Shown here: piece by piece, positions 11,059 through 23,500 of the stretch
Layout of the letters: every line of letters begins with the position of its first letter
Position numbering within the stretch: the first letter of the stretch is position 1
DNA from: Histoplasma ohiense
Lineage: Eukaryota > Ascomycota > Eurotiomycetes > Onygenales > Ajellomycetaceae
Assembly: GCA_017607445.1 (NCBI GenBank)
Contig: JAEVHH010000006.1
Location: forward strand, 2,790,001 to 2,854,000
Length of the DNA: 64,000 nt
Reading direction: 5' to 3'
Notes under the pieces: model-generated
The model's input: only the letters and a program-made list of their open reading frames with translations
Database searches by the model: none
Told to the model about the DNA's origin: nothing
Translations under genes and position numbers: made by a program

Positions 11059-12626
11059 CTTTATCTTGATTGGAATGAGACTGATTTATCTGAAAATTCA
11101 AGTTCTTTACAAAGAAGAAGGATATCATCTCAGTTATTTAGAATTTACTCAATGATTAAGAACTGTTTCTCTAGTTTAAATGTAGAGAGAGTAGCTATTG
11201 AAAATCTCTCTCCTTGAATGAAAAGTCTTGATAATCTTGTTGATTTAAACATTAGTCAACTTTCAAAAGAAGATCAGACTCAAGAACATTTAAAGCTTTT
11301 GAAACAAGTGAAAAATAAAGCAATTCTTATATACACTGATGGCTCAAAATGTGAGAAAACAGGCAATCTTGGAGCTGGCATAGCATATTCAGAAAATGAT
11401 AAAAACTATATTCTTGATTCTTGGCAAATTGGAAAAGAGTCAGAAGTTTTTAATGCTGAATTATTTGCAATTTCAAGAGCTTTCAAATTGATTGAAATGA
11501 AGATTGAACAATGGAAAAGATTTGAGCATATTTGAATATTCTCTGATAGTCAAGCAGGGCTTAAAAGACTTCAAAGTAATAAAATCAGCAGTGAACAGTC
11601 AATGCTAGAGCTGATTTTGAAAAGTCTTCAAAATATCCAAAGAAAAATCTCACTCAATTGTTCTATTCATCTTCACTGGGTGCCTGCTCACATGGGTATA
11701 TATGGCAATGAAATGGCTGATAAAGCTGCAAAAAGAGCCACTGAGTTAGAAGTCTGCTGTCAAAGAATTGTAACATGGTCTTTTATTAAAAGAAGAATAA
11801 GAGAATTATGTTTACAAAAGTGGCAAGATGTCTGGTTTATACAAAGAAAAAGTGTGCATTATTCCAGATTTGAAACTAAGCCAAAGTGGAAGACTTGCTC
11901 AATAAAGTGTAAGAAGAAACTTTTTGCTACAATAATACAGCTAAAGCTTGGACATGGACATTTCAAATCATATTTAGCAAAGTTTAAAGATGATTTAAAT
12001 GATCTATGTTCAGATTGTCAGTTATATGAAAATCCAGAGCATCTTCTGTTACTTTGTACAAAGTATTCAGAACTAAGATTGAGACTGAGAGAGAAGTATC
12101 AACTGAATCAGTTAAATTTGAGTTTGTTATTCAATACAAAAGCTGGAAATATGTTCTTAATTGAATATTTAAATGAGTCAAATGTTGCTACAAGAGCTTG
12201 TTTGAATAGTGTCACTTGATGATATTTAGATCAGTTGTTTTTGTTTATTTTATTTTGATCTTTTCTTTAACTTTGTTTATTGTTAATTTTCATTTGTTTC
12301 AAGCAGTTTGCTTCATTAGTTGTTGATAATAGTCATTGCAAATGTTTTTTCTTTTCTGTTGATTTTTAATAGCTGCTGTCTTTTATAATATTTATTTCCT
12401 TTGTTTTGAAGTTGAGTTGTGCTAACCCATTGACATTCTTTTGATTTTATTTTTGGATTGGATAGTTTGAATAGTTGTTTGATTCTGGGCTGAAATTCTG
12501 TTAATGCATGTGTCAAATTGTTTTTGTATATTAGAATATTCTTGATTTGAAAAATCCTGAAGTATTTCAGGTAGATGTCATAGTCACTGACTGTATACAT
12601 CTATAATTGAAGAATAATAATAATAA
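11059..12626 (+). mobile_element. LINE-B#1: 3' end of a second Tad1-like LINE
   Basis: Corresponds to LINE-B#2 sequence 16421-16575 plus 23883-25320. It carries the RNase H region, a 3' UTR of about 400 bp and a tail of ATA/TAA trinucleotides (12610-12628). Its upstream part lies beyond gypsy-B#1, outside the window. It shares the tail type with LINE-B#2 and the short inverted fragment at 17778-17954. The start is set by the end of LTR-B. Confidence 0.85.
11218..12219 (+). pseudogene. LINE-B#1 RNase H domain and CCHC tail, one TGA
   Basis: RNase H of LINE-B with its catalytic set visible: YTDGSK near 11333, NAELFAIS near 11453, FSDSQAGL near 11540 and HWVPAHMGIYGNEMADKA near 11674-11730. A C-x2-C-x7-H-x4-C finger (CSDC...EHLLLLC, about 12010-12057) follows, as expected in Tad1-like LINEs. 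Only one in-frame TGA, at 11533, splits it into pieces of 105 and 205 codons. It is among the best preserved coding stretches in the repeats, although CpGs are gone. Confidence 0.85.
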
Positions 12627-12890
12627 TAATGCACTCGTTTATTATTTCCTTATTATCTTCGCTTATTCTTACCTCTTTCCATTATACTCTCGCTACTGCT
12701 ATTTCTATATGTATATATATATCGATGTATGTATTTCGCACATCTTCTTTCTCTTTCTTTTCTTCCTTAGCGATTAGCTACACTACGTTACGCTACCACA
12801 CTACATTACTCTACAATATATTACTATTATCTCCGCTACGCTATAAACTATCTTCTACTGTTACTCTTCACACTGTCACTACACCTCACA
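12627..12890 (+). repeat. Solo LTR-C
   Basis: Matches the two 263-bp LTRs of gypsy-C (32518-32780 and 54014-54276). The first few bases are fused with the ATA tail of LINE-B#1. The sequence to the right is LINE-B ORF1 rather than gypsy-C interior, so this is a solo LTR. It keeps more CpGs than the other copies (CTACGTTACGCTACC near 12782, CCGCTACGC near 12832), so it escaped much of the mutation. Confidence 0.8.
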
Positions 12891-13435
12891 ATATATCAAC
12901 TGCAATCTTCAATCATGATGATGGGCTGATTCAGCTGCAACATGAAATTGAAGATTTTAATTCAATCAAGTTGAAAAAACTTCCTATCTGATTGAACAGT
13001 TCAGAACAAAGAGAAAATAGACAAAATAGCTCAGTTCTAATCATAACTGAGACATTTGAACAATCTAAAATCTCATTTGTGAGAATTGCTGGTATGAGAA
13101 TGAGGATTTATGAGTTCAAAGATATCAGAGAAAATCTAAAGACTCAAATTCAATACTCAAACTGTCAAAAATATAGTCACTTTGCAAATCTATATAAAAG
13201 AAATGTAAAGTGTCAGATTTGTGCACAATCTCATAGAACATCTGAGCATAATTGTCATCTTTGTTTGAAAAAGAGAACTCTGTGTGAAGATTCTAAATGT
13301 ATTGCAAAGTATGCCAATTGTAAAGAGCTCCACTTTGTAAATTCAAAAGAATGTATATTTGCTTCCAAATCAGAAAAGTCATCAGTACAGATGAATAACT
13401 CAGTCTCTACTAATATAAATAATAGCAATAAATAA
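12891..13435 (+). pseudogene. LINE-B#2 ORF1 C-terminal part (Gag-like)
   Basis: Open for 147 codons from 12992 (upstream part joined through a TGA). It has a run of Cys/His knuckles: NCQKYSHFANLY (the last Cys now Tyr), then KCQICAQSHRTSEHNC, HLCLKKRTLC and KCIAKYANC. Serial knuckles are the hallmark of ORF1 proteins of I/Tad1-type LINEs, which package the RNA. The N-terminal part is missing. Confidence 0.75.
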
Positions 13436-13645
13436 AAAAGAAGAAATTCTCAACTCTCTGAATCTGCTATCTCTGAATCTTCTGCAAAGCAAAAAATTAG
13501 ATCACAGAAGTCATCAAGAATCTCTGTTCAAACAAAGATAAGAGATACACATATGCAGAATATAATAGCAGTTGAAGTTGTGAATAATAGATTCAGTCTA
13601 TTATCTGACTCTGAATAAAAAGTAACACTTGTTAATATTTGTGTA

Positions 13646-14512
13646 ATGTCAGAAAAACAACAAAAAAATGTCAAAAGCTCTACAAAAATCAAATTTATTC
13701 AAAATAATATGGACAGAACAAATCCATGTCTTTATTTCTGTTTACAAATTGGCTATAAGCAAAAAGCAGACTTCATTCTTGTTCAAGAACTCAGACTTGA
13801 TGCTGATCAAGAGTATAGTGTATCTCATCCAACATACTATTGTTTTTTATCAGAGAAAATAGATATTAGAGTTAGAGTGGCAATTTATGCTAGAAAGAAT
13901 TCAAGATTTCAATTTAATATGAGATATGATGTGATATCTGACTCTGATATTCTTGTTGATGACATTGTGGATATGAAAAAACAGTTTGAAAATATTCAAT
14001 TAATCAATATCTACAATGAAAGATCACTGAGAGAAAACAATAGAACTTGGACATTTGATAGATGTTTAATGCAGTTGAAACCAGAAAAGAACTCAATAAT
14101 CATAGGGGATTTCAATGCTCATCACTCTTGGTGGAATTCAGAAAGAACTCAATCAATTAGAGCTGAAAAACTAGTTGAATGAACACTTTTAAACAAACTA
14201 GAGTTGATAAATGAGCAAGATATTCCCACTTTTCACAAGCCAGGTTTGAGACAGAAATCAATTATAGATCTATGTTTTTTCTCTAAGAATCTATATGAAA
14301 ATAAACATTTTAATTGGTATATTGACTCAAATGAAACAAATGGTGCTGCCACTGGACATGAGATAATTCAAGTTGATATGGAATTGGATAGTAATCAAAC
14401 AGTTCAAAACTCATTATATTCAAATCAATACAATTTTGAAAAAGCTCAATGGACAGAAGTGAAAAGAATGATTGAAAAGTTGACATTAGAGAATAGAGAA
14501 ACTCTTTATTGA
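13646..14512 (+). pseudogene. LINE-B#2 endonuclease domain
   Basis: Frame 13646-14182 (178 codons) then 14204-14512, separated by a TGA at 14180-14182. Catalytic landmarks: FIQNNMDR near 13694 (Asn), LVQELRLD near 13780 (Glu), IIGDFNAHHSWW near 14102-14136 and IDLCFFS near 14263 (usual IDLTF). ATGHEII near 14350 stands where SDH is usual, so the terminal Asp-His pair is altered. It nicks target DNA in the live element. Confidence 0.8.
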
Positions 14513-15034
14513 AAATCAGATACAAATCTTACAGACAAAATGCTTGAAGACAGAGCAAATTTAATCACTGAGATTATTCTTTCAAGTATAAAGAAATATA
14601 TTCCATTGAAAAGAGTCTCTGAATTCTCTAAGCCTTGGTGGAATGATGAGATTTCAAATAAAAGAAGACATTTAGCTAGAGTTAAAAAAGATTGAAAAGA
14701 AGATCTTGTTTCATTTGAGTATTTAAAGAATATTAGAAATGATTATTTCTCAACAATTAAAAAGGCAAAGACTGATTGTTGGAATAACTTTCTAGAAAAT
14801 GCTCAGGGGAAAGAGATCTTCAAAGCTTTTAGATATACTAAGTCAAAAACAATGTCTAAGCTACCAACATTAACTTATAATTTTCAGAATGAGGAAATTA
14901 TAGCTAGCTCATTTGAAGATAAATGTCAAGTCTTTATGAAAATATTGTTTCCATCTTCAAATCATTCAACTGAGATTTGTTCTTTGCAAGAAGATAATGA
15001 ATATGAACAGAATAAGAAATGAGGATGGTCTGAC

Positions 15035-16162
15035 TTGACTGAAGATGAATTAAAGACAGCTATTTTTTCATCTTCAAAGATCACAGCAGCAGAAGCTGAT
15101 ACTATAAATCATTTAATAATTCAAGAGCTTTATTCAGTACTAAAAGATGAGCTCTTTGAATTGTTTTCAAATCTTTTGAAATATGAGTATCATTCTAAGT
15201 GCTGGAGGTATGCTGTTGGAGTTATTCTTTCAAAACCCAATAAAAAACCAACTATTTCTAAATCTTATAGAGTGATATCTCTGCTGAATTGTCTGGGAAA
15301 AATTCTGGAAAAGATAATTGCAACTAGATTGTCTTTTCTATCTACTACTACTGATTTATTATATGATGATCAGATGGGAAGTAGAAAGCAAAACTCAGCA
15401 ATTGATGCAGTTCTCTCTGTAGTTCATAATATTCAACTTGCAAAGAATGAAAAAATGGTTACAACTGCAATGTTGATTGATATAAAAGATGCATTTGATT
15501 GTGTTTCACTTTCTCAAATGATCAAAACTTTGATGGAACTGAGAATGCCAAAGTCTCTCATTAAATGGATTATCTGTTTCATGTCAAAAAGAACTATCCA
15601 GTTGCTTTTTGAGGGAATGAGACAAGATATAACAGATATTGAGATAGAAGTTCCTCAGAGTTCCCCAGTCTCACCCATTTTATTTGCTATATTTATCAAG
15701 TTTCTATTTATTGATAGACAAATGGCAATTATGGTGAGAACTCCAAGCTATGTGGATGATTTGAATCTAGTTGTAAGCTCAGAATCAATTGTAAATAACT
15801 GTAATTTGATTGAGCAAGCAGCAACTGAAATGATTGAGAAAGCAAAATCAAAAAATATTATATTTGATATGGATAAAACTGAGTTAATTCACTTCTATCC
15901 AAACTTCAGAGATAAAAATAGTGAAGTTAAGCTTTTAAATCATTCAGTTAAACCAAAAAATTCAGTTAGATGGCTTGGTGTCTGGTTAGATGCTCAGTTA
16001 AATTTTAAATCTCATATTCAGATCAAAGTTGCAAGTGCTGAAAGAATCTTAAACAGTATTTTAAGACTTTCAAATACTGAAAGAGGCTTGTCTTTTCAAG
16101 CAATGAGACAATTATATGTTGCTTGTATAACCTCTGTTTCAGACTTTGCAGTTCAAATATGA
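15035..16162 (+). pseudogene. LINE-B#2 reverse transcriptase, 375-codon open frame
   Basis: The longest open frame in the repeats. LINE reverse transcriptase motifs are in order: NKKPTISKSYRVISLLNCLGK near 15240-15300, LIDIKDAFDCV (motif A) near 15475, VPQSSPVSPILF (motif B) near 15650 and YVDD at 15749-15760 with intact aspartates, then GVWLD near 15979. TGA codons lie before and after (15020 and 16160), so ORF2 as a whole is broken. Given the surrounding decay, survival of this frame is likely chance or youth. Confidence 0.88.
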
Positions 16163-16575
16163 TGGAAAAATCAAAAGAGTTTTGTAGAGAGATTTCAAAA
16201 GCTTCAAAATTCAGCTTTAAGAAAAATCTTGAGAGTATTTAAAACCTCTTCAATTAAAGCCATGGAGATTGAAGCCTCTCTATCACCATCACAAGTGAGA
16301 TTTGATAAAATCTGTATGAATTATACTCTCAGAATTATTAAGTTATATTTCAATCATTCAATTAGAAAAAGAGTCACAAGTTCTTTTTCAAGTGAATCAA
16401 CTGAAGTAGATCTGAATTGAGAGTTTTATCTAGATTGAAATGAAATAAATTCATCTGATAATTCAACATCTGTGCAAAGAAAGAAGATACCATCTCAGTT
16501 ATTTAGAATTTGCTCCATGATTAAAGACAATTTCTCTAGTTTAAATGTGAAGAAAGTGGTCTTTGAAAATCTCTC

Positions 16576-16957
16576 TGTAAGAAGCGGTATGAGGATTAGC
16601 TGCTTATATCACAAGAAGTCTTTAAGACTCTGCAAGGATTAAGCTGTAGAAGATAATACAGTAATATATCAGAGAGAATTCAGATTAATATTGATATTGT
16701 AGAATGTAGAGATCAAATTAAAACAGAATGATTCACTGATCTCTAGAAGATTGAATCAGCTGCTATCTATATACACAGTATTGTAAACAGATCAAACTTG
16801 CTATGATGTAGATGGTGTAGTATGATGCAAGTGGCAAGATAATACCTTGATTTCAAACTTGATATGACATTGACAGTGCTATATTCAGCAATGTCATATC
16901 TTTAGAGCAATTGTCAATTTCAGTCTAGCACTGATAATTTAGTGTGGATTTCTTACA
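16576..16957 (-). repeat. LTR-D, left (3' LTR of gypsy-D)
   Basis: 382 bp, same length as the right LTR. Apart from one CpG near its first bases (AGAAGCGG) it is mutated throughout. At sites where the right LTR still has CpG (23796-23882), this one has CA or TG. Confidence 0.93.
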
Positions 16958-17489
16958 ACTGCCCCCTCTGAAAGAGCTGCTGTCCCAGCAGATCAAAAAA
17001 TTGTAGAATAATTGTAGATAATTCACAGTAACAAACAACAGTGAATCTTTGTTGTCTCACTGATAACACAAAACTCATAGAAGTAAATAGAATCATAACT
17101 GACAACACAGAAGTAAATAGAATCATAGAATATATGATTTCACAAAGAATATAGAGAATCAGAATCTCTGAGCAAATTCTGATTCTGATAAGCTATTGAA
17201 AGATTCCTTCCCCCACCTCTGCCATCAATATTTTGAAGAAAGAATGTAAGTAATCACTAGAGGACTGATGAGTTATCAATATAGAAACATTTGTTAACAG
17301 TAAAAGCAGTTTTTTAATCATATTTTTCAGAGAAATTCTCAGTCAGTAAGTATTGTGTTGCTTTGTCTCTATTTTCAGTAAGAGGTTGCTAACTTGCTTT
17401 GAATAGAATCAGATATCATATTGTTTACTTCAGTCAATCAGTCAAGTCAAAATCTCATCACTGAGGAGAACATCACAGTAGATTCTGCA

Positions 17490-18380
17490 ATGGAAAAAAT
17501 TTTTACAGAAGATGTGATCATGAATGAAGGAATCAAAGAGTAAATGATGAAGAAGCAGTATACTCACAGTCTGAAATCAGAGAGCTGTGTTCACTGTCTC
17601 AAAGTAATAGAAGACATACCCCTCTGCATGTGAGAGATTATATTTAAAAACTGCAAGAGATGTCACAACAATAGATCTCATTGCAATCTCATAAGTTTAT
17701 TGAAGTAATATCAAAGATTTGATAATAAGATTAACACTGGAATAGATTCCTGTGCATTTCAAAGATCAGACTATGGTTATTATTATTATTATTCTTCAAT
17801 TATAGATGTATACAGTCAGTGACTATGACATCTACCTGAAATACTTCAGGATTTTTCAAATCAAGAATATTCTAATATACAAAAACAATTTGACACATGC
17901 ATTAACAGAATTCCAGCCCAGAATCAAACAACCATTCAAACTATTCAATCCAAAATCAGACTATGGTGTTAGAGGTGTTATTTCAGAAGAGCTCAGAAAA
18001 ATACTTCAAATTGCTGACTATATAAAAGCAATTCATAAAGAAGCTCAATGTGTATTATCTGTTCAAGTAAAATAAAATCAATGAAGATATTTCTGATGCT
18101 TCATGATGCTGAAAGGTCTGTGTTGCTGCTGACAGAACCTCTATCAAAAGGAAATCTGTTGCTGCATCAGTCTCTGCTGTTCTCTCTGCTTTCTCTGCTG
18201 CTGCTTCTGTGGTTGTACTGAATCCATTCTCTGCCCCCAAAGTTCTTGCAATTCTGCAGCGGATTGAACCCGCTCAGAAGGAAATGAATGAAAAAATGGA
18301 AAACATGGTTACATGAATGAAGGAGATGGCTCAGAATATTGAATGCTTGGAGACTATGTTTTATACAGTACATATAACCA
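17490..18380 (+). pseudogene. Antisense accessory gene with one cysteine module, in gypsy-D
   Basis: Not a recognised family. It lies on the strand opposite gypsy-D, between chromodomain and 3' LTR. The frame from 17490 reads MEKIFTEDVIMN, and the module at 17586-17684 is C-x2-C-x9-C-x8-C-x2-C-x6-C (SCVHC, then KNCKRC), with one TGA inside. A LINE-B fragment with a 13-bp duplication interrupts it. The frame resumes at SDYGVRGVISEELRKI near 17958 and ends at a likely GTAAAA donor near 18067. A downstream piece (18105-18370) is Ala/Ser-rich, then a charged helix (EPAQKEMNEKMENM). The spacing matches modules of families A and C, and strand and location match too, so I read them as homologous accessory genes. 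Confidence 0.6.
17778..17954 (-). mobile_element. 5'-truncated LINE-B 3' end, TSD ATCAGACTATGGT
   Basis: Reverse complement of the last ~180 bases of LINE-B (compare 12450-12628), including the TAA tail, here read as TTATTATT from 17778. It is flanked by a perfect 13-bp duplication (17765-17777 and 17955-17967). Length-variable duplications and 5' truncation are what target-primed reverse transcription leaves. It sits inside the gypsy-D accessory gene. Confidence 0.93.
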
Positions 18381-18729
18381 AAAGAATTTCACTAGATAAT
18401 TGCTAACAGATCATAGCTGGTAGAAAGGATTGGGAAAATTGAAAGAGAATTTAATATCATGAAGAAAGAATAAATTTTGTTTTGTATAGACATTTTTTTT
18501 AGATAGTTTCTCTTACAAGCATTATGCTCGCAATAATATCTTGGTTCTTTGCTTTTTCCTTTCAATCAGAGTCTGAAATCATATTGTAGCCTCATTAAAC
18601 TTCTAAAACCTTGTAGAATGAAAAGAAGAAGAGTGCCACTAAGCTTCAAGAATCTTTCACAGTTTGAAGCAGAAGTGTAGATAAGTAGAAACTTCAAAAC
18701 CTTTATAGAAAAAAATAGAAGAACTACTA

Positions 18730-20230
18730 ATGTTGTATTCTGAAATGCTTCTTTTTAACAAGAAATCAATTTCAATTTACCTTCTCATATTCTTCAAGAA
18801 GATTATGAGAATTCAAAAGATTATTATAGAGTTTTCAAATGTTCTCAGTATTAGAATATTCTTCTCACTTGACAAGATATTGCTTCTTATTACAGTGCAA
18901 TTGTTTATTCAAAATGGCTTCAACAAAATACTCTGTTTCATCTTTGAGTAGAATGTCAGAAGGTTTCTTAGATTCTTCATCTAATCTCTGATAATAGAGT
19001 TCTAACAAAATAACATGAAAGACAGAATGTATAGATTCAAAGATTCTCAGAAGATCTAGTTGATATACTTATGATCTGATAATATTCAGAATTGTAAACA
19101 ATTCAAACCATTTATCTTCAAGTTTGTGATAAGATCTAGAAGTTGTAATATTTATAGAAGATAGAAGAACTTGATCTTCAATGATAAAGAATTTCTCTTG
19201 ATATCTTCTGTTATAGTATTCTGCTTGCTTTTTGAAGGATTTTTGAATTTTGATTTGGAGATTGCTTTGTATCTCTTGTAATTTCTTCACCCTTGCTGTA
19301 GCTAAGAGCTCAAGATTGATAGGGGTTACAGATTCAGATTCTTTATCAATTATTCCTCTCAGTGAAACAGAATTGTAATCTAGTAGTGCTTGAAACAGTG
19401 GCATATCAATAGATGCTTGAGAAACAGAATTGTAGATGAATTGTGTCTGTGGAAGTAGATTCACTCAGTTATTCTGATGATAGTTCAAGTATGCTTGTAA
19501 ATAGTTCTCTAATGTCTGGTTCTGGCATTTCATTTGCTCATTGATTTGAGGGTGGAATGCTGTACTCAGGTTGTGCTTAACTCATAAATAATAACAGAAT
19601 GTTGATCAGTAGTGACTGGTAAACAACTTATCTCTATCAGATATGATGAATGAAGATGAACTGTAATCACTTAGAATAGCATCTATGAACAATTCTGCAA
19701 AATCAGAAGCAGTAATTGAAGTCATGCAAGAAAAGTACTTAACTAGTTTAGTATAGTGATTCAGTATGATCAAAATACTATCATAGATGATTCCTTTTCA
19801 AATTACTGATGATAATTCAATGATGAAATTTATAGCAAGAGAACTGAATGATCTAGTAGACATGAAGATTTTGACAAGTTGTCTGTATGATTTATATCTC
19901 TTAACTTTAACATGCTGACAGATATCACACTCTTTGACATACATTTCAACATCTTTTCAGAGTGTATTTCAGTAATATTTGTGATGTAGAAGCTCTAAGA
20001 TTCTGACAATATCAAAGTGATCTGCTCAGAGATCATCATGATGTATTCATAATAACTTCTGAGTGATTGCTTTGCTAGAAAGAATATAGATAGCATGATT
20101 GCAATGTAGAAGTTCACAATCTTCATCTACTTATCAGATGATTGAAGAATCTTCAGAGATATCAGAGACTTCTCTAAGAGTTTCAGACTCTGCACTATTC
20201 TCAACTTCTTGACTTTAAATTACAGTAAAG
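18730..20230 (-). pseudogene. Gypsy-D integrase and chromodomain (broken)
   Basis: Minus-strand integrase: a CDICQHVKVKRYKSYRQL zinc-finger end near 19880-19930, LAINFIIELS core near 19830, SDRDKLFTSHY near 19620, LSTAFHPQINEQMK near 19545-19575. The piece 19464-19069 is open for 131 codons (PQTQFIYNSVSQAS to the C-terminal barrel). A chromodomain follows: KQYLVKWEEYSNTENI with FYNRLLNSQNHF, about 18860-18740. Its tryptophan pair is kept in part. Confidence 0.82.
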
Positions 20231-20399
20231 ACATTCCTCTTCTGTAATTCTTTAATAAAGTCTAGAAGCTGATTAGTAGGCAGTTTGTGATCTGTTTCAT
20301 TCTCAGCAGCTTTCATTACTACTAGATGTGGCATGAGAAGTTCATAATCTTCAGTGCCAGTTTCAAAAAAATCTCAGAAATAAGAATACTCTGCAGAAC

Positions 20400-22560
20400 A
20401 ATCTGAGCTTTCTTATACTGAAGATGATTTGATATCTATTAAACTGTTCTGATCAGAGTTATGAAGTCTCTGATGAATTTTTTTCTGTAGAATGAGCAGC
20501 ATTGACAGCTTTGAATCTACATTCTCAGAGGAAATAACATAGTTCAGATGTCTCAAAGATGAATCAGCAGGGTTTAGCCATTCTGATTGATAGATCATAT
20601 AGAAATCATAAACAGATAGCTCTTTCACTCAATATGTCTGACAGTTGTTCAAGTTTTTGATACTAAGAAAGTATTTCAGATTATCATGATTGATTATGAT
20701 TTGAATTGAGTACAGATTGTCTTGCAGATAGTGTTGTCAGTGATGAAATGATGTCACTATAGTCAGAAGTTTCAAATCATGAATGTCATAGTTTCTAGAA
20801 GCTTCAGAAAGCTTCTGTGAAAAGAATGCAATGAGCCTCCACTTTTTTCTTCAAGTAGACATCAAATTATCTATGTTTTTACTTTGTTCTGATGCTATTT
20901 CCATAGCTTCTTGATAGGTTTCTGATACTGATTCTAGACATTGAGATAAAATACCAGCAATTCCATCCTTGCTTGCATCCATTTTGACTTGGGTTTTCTT
21001 TCACAGATCATAATGAACTAGTAGAATAGCTTGTGCAAATACTTCTTTCAAATTTACAAAAGCTTTTCTTGCTGAATCACTAAGTTGGAACTTAGTTTGC
21101 TTATCTGTAGCATTTCAAAGAAGATTCATAAGAGGTGTGGCTATCTATGAAAAAGCATATATAAATCTGCAATAAAAGTTTGCAAATTTTATGAAAATTT
21201 GAATATCACAGACATCTTTAGATTCCAGCCAATTTAGAATAGTTTCAACTCAGTTGCAATCCATGACTATACCAGTAGATGATACAATATAGTCAAGAAA
21301 TTCAATCTCAGTAGTGAAAAAAATGTATTTGCTTTTCTTAGCATAAAGTCAATATTTTCATAAGTGTTTGAAGATTAATCAGAGGTGTTTCATATGATTT
21401 TCAGTATTTTGAGAATAAATAAGAATGTCATCAAGATAAACAATGCAACAGATATCAACTAGACCTTTCAGCACTTCATTGATATAAGATTGAAATGTAG
21501 CAGAAGTATTACAGAGTCTCATAGACATAACTCAGAATTCATAGCTGCTGTATTGAGTTTGAAACACTGTTTTTCATTCATCTTCTTCTGCTATGCATAT
21601 GCAGTAGTAGACATCTCAGAGATCTATTTTAGAGAAGATGATAGCACTTTGTAATCAATCTAACATTTCTTCAATGTGGGGGATTGAATATCAATCCTTT
21701 ATAGTTATCTTGTTAAGATCTTGATAATCTATACAAAGGTGTAGAGTTTCATTCTTTTTCTTTGTGAATATGATAGATGCAGCAGCAGAGCTCTTTGTAG
21801 AATGAACTCACTGCTGTGACAGCATCTCTTCTAGATATTTGTGTAAGACATCTAGTTCTGCTATCAAGAGGTTGTATAAAGATTCATAAGAGGGTTTCTT
21901 TCTGTCTTACAATTGAATATGATGTAATATGATAGAGTTCTCATTCAATTTGACTGCTGCTTCAGCAGAAAAGATATCTTTAAATTCAGTTAAAAGATCT
22001 TGTAGATTTTGAGATAAAGTAGTTTTGTTAATAAAACATAATCATTCTGAAGAAGATTCAGTATTGCCATTTCAAAAGTAGAGTGATGTTGTAGATGTCT
22101 CTTGCATAGAATGGATAAATTCTTCTGATTCTGTTATTTCAATTCTAGTATCTCCAATTCAATATCACCATGATAATGCTTTTCAATTGATTAAAGAATT
22201 GACTGTTCATAATCATGAAAGATCTAGATAAAGATCTTCATCTGTTAGATTAACAGAATGAAAGCTAAGTTTGTTTTCTTAAGTTTCATCTAGCTCATCA
22301 GTGACTCTATGAGTAAAATTAACAATGTCATATTAATATTCTCATTGTTCATCAGAATATTGCACTTGAGATGATGGTTCAATCTGTTTCCATTCTTTAG
22401 AAGTAGTGTAAGTATGAGAGATATAATTGAAATCTGCTTCAGAATTGACTAGGCATTGAATCAGCTCAGAATCATTAGAGATGTCTAGTTGAATAGTGAT
22501 GTATATATAGAATCTATCATCTAGTCACTTCTCATCATTCTGAGTTTTAGTGATATGAGC
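20400..22560 (-). pseudogene. Gypsy-D protease, reverse transcriptase and RNase H (broken)
   Basis: On the minus strand: a protease remnant CLVNSEADFNYIS near 22460-22425 (DSG changed to NSE); reverse transcriptase with HLCIDYQDLNKITIKD near 21750-21700, FSKIDL near 21625, and the catalytic YLDD kept at 21427-21441; RNase H with HYDL...KTQVKMDASKDG near 21010-20970 and an NHDNLKYF box near 20690. Frequent TGA for TGG or CGA. Confidence 0.85.
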
Positions 22561-22609
22561 TATCACAGATGTGGGTTTTAGTTTGTCTGTGATTTGAATT
22601 TGTTTTCTC

Positions 22610-23448
22610 TTCTTATTACAATTCTTAAAAAGATGATCTGTCTCTTCACAGAATAGACAAAGATTATTATTCATATGATGTTGATGTTCTTCTATGATAA
22701 GCTTTTCAGCTGAGATTAGATTTCATTGAGTTTTCAAAAAAGAGTCATCAGAGAACTGCTTGATTTCATGTTTGTCATCATTTTTCTGATATCTATTTTG
22801 TGAAGAGGATTCTTGTTTATTGTTACTCCTTCTAGCATGGCTTCTATTAACAGCTTGAATTCAAGCAACTAGTGCAATCAATTCAGCTTGATTGATAGAA
22901 GAATTATGATGAGTTTGAATTTGATCTTATATTGCTGATGATAGTTTAGCAAAGAATAATTGAGCAAATAGTTCTTCTATATTGATTACTAGATCATCAT
23001 GAATCTCATTAAATCTAGAGACAAATTGTTGAACTGGTTGATTCAGTGAATGCTTTAATTCTTCAAAGCAAATCACTGCTGTAAAGCTGCAGTTGTGGAT
23101 GTTCTTCAGATCATTGTGCAGAAATTTCTTAAAGTTCTTTCATAAAAAAGATTGATTTAATCTTTCAAGCTCTCTCTCTTTAGTAGCTCAAGTAGTTTCA
23201 ATTGTTTTCTATAATCATTCCAAAGCATAAACAATCTTGACTTCATTGGTATCATATTGAGTTGGGTTCAACTTATATATGCATTCAAGAGCTCTTATGA
23301 ATATATGGTATTCATATAGATTGCTGCCATAATAGACAGATGGATCAGTAAGCTGAATTTCTCATCAGTTAGTTGAGACAGATATTGCAGATGCTGCTAA
23401 CTCAACTGCTGATCAAGAAGTATTCAAGAGTGAATCAGCCTCAGACAT
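22610..23448 (-). pseudogene. Gypsy-D Gag with CCHC knuckle (broken)
   Basis: Starts at an ATG at 23448 (MSEADSLLNTS) some 50 bp inside the 5' LTR. A capsid-like part includes LNQPVQQFVSRFNEIHDDL near 23050-22990, the usual Gag helix region. It ends in a perfect C-x2-C-x4-H-x4-C zinc knuckle (CLFCEETDHLFKNC) at 22659-22618. A few TGA/TAG codons interrupt it. In the live element it would form the particle and bind RNA. Confidence 0.85.
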
Positions 23449-23500
23449 AATGATTAGAATACTCAATTCTTAAAAAGGTAAGTGATCAAGTGGATCAAAC

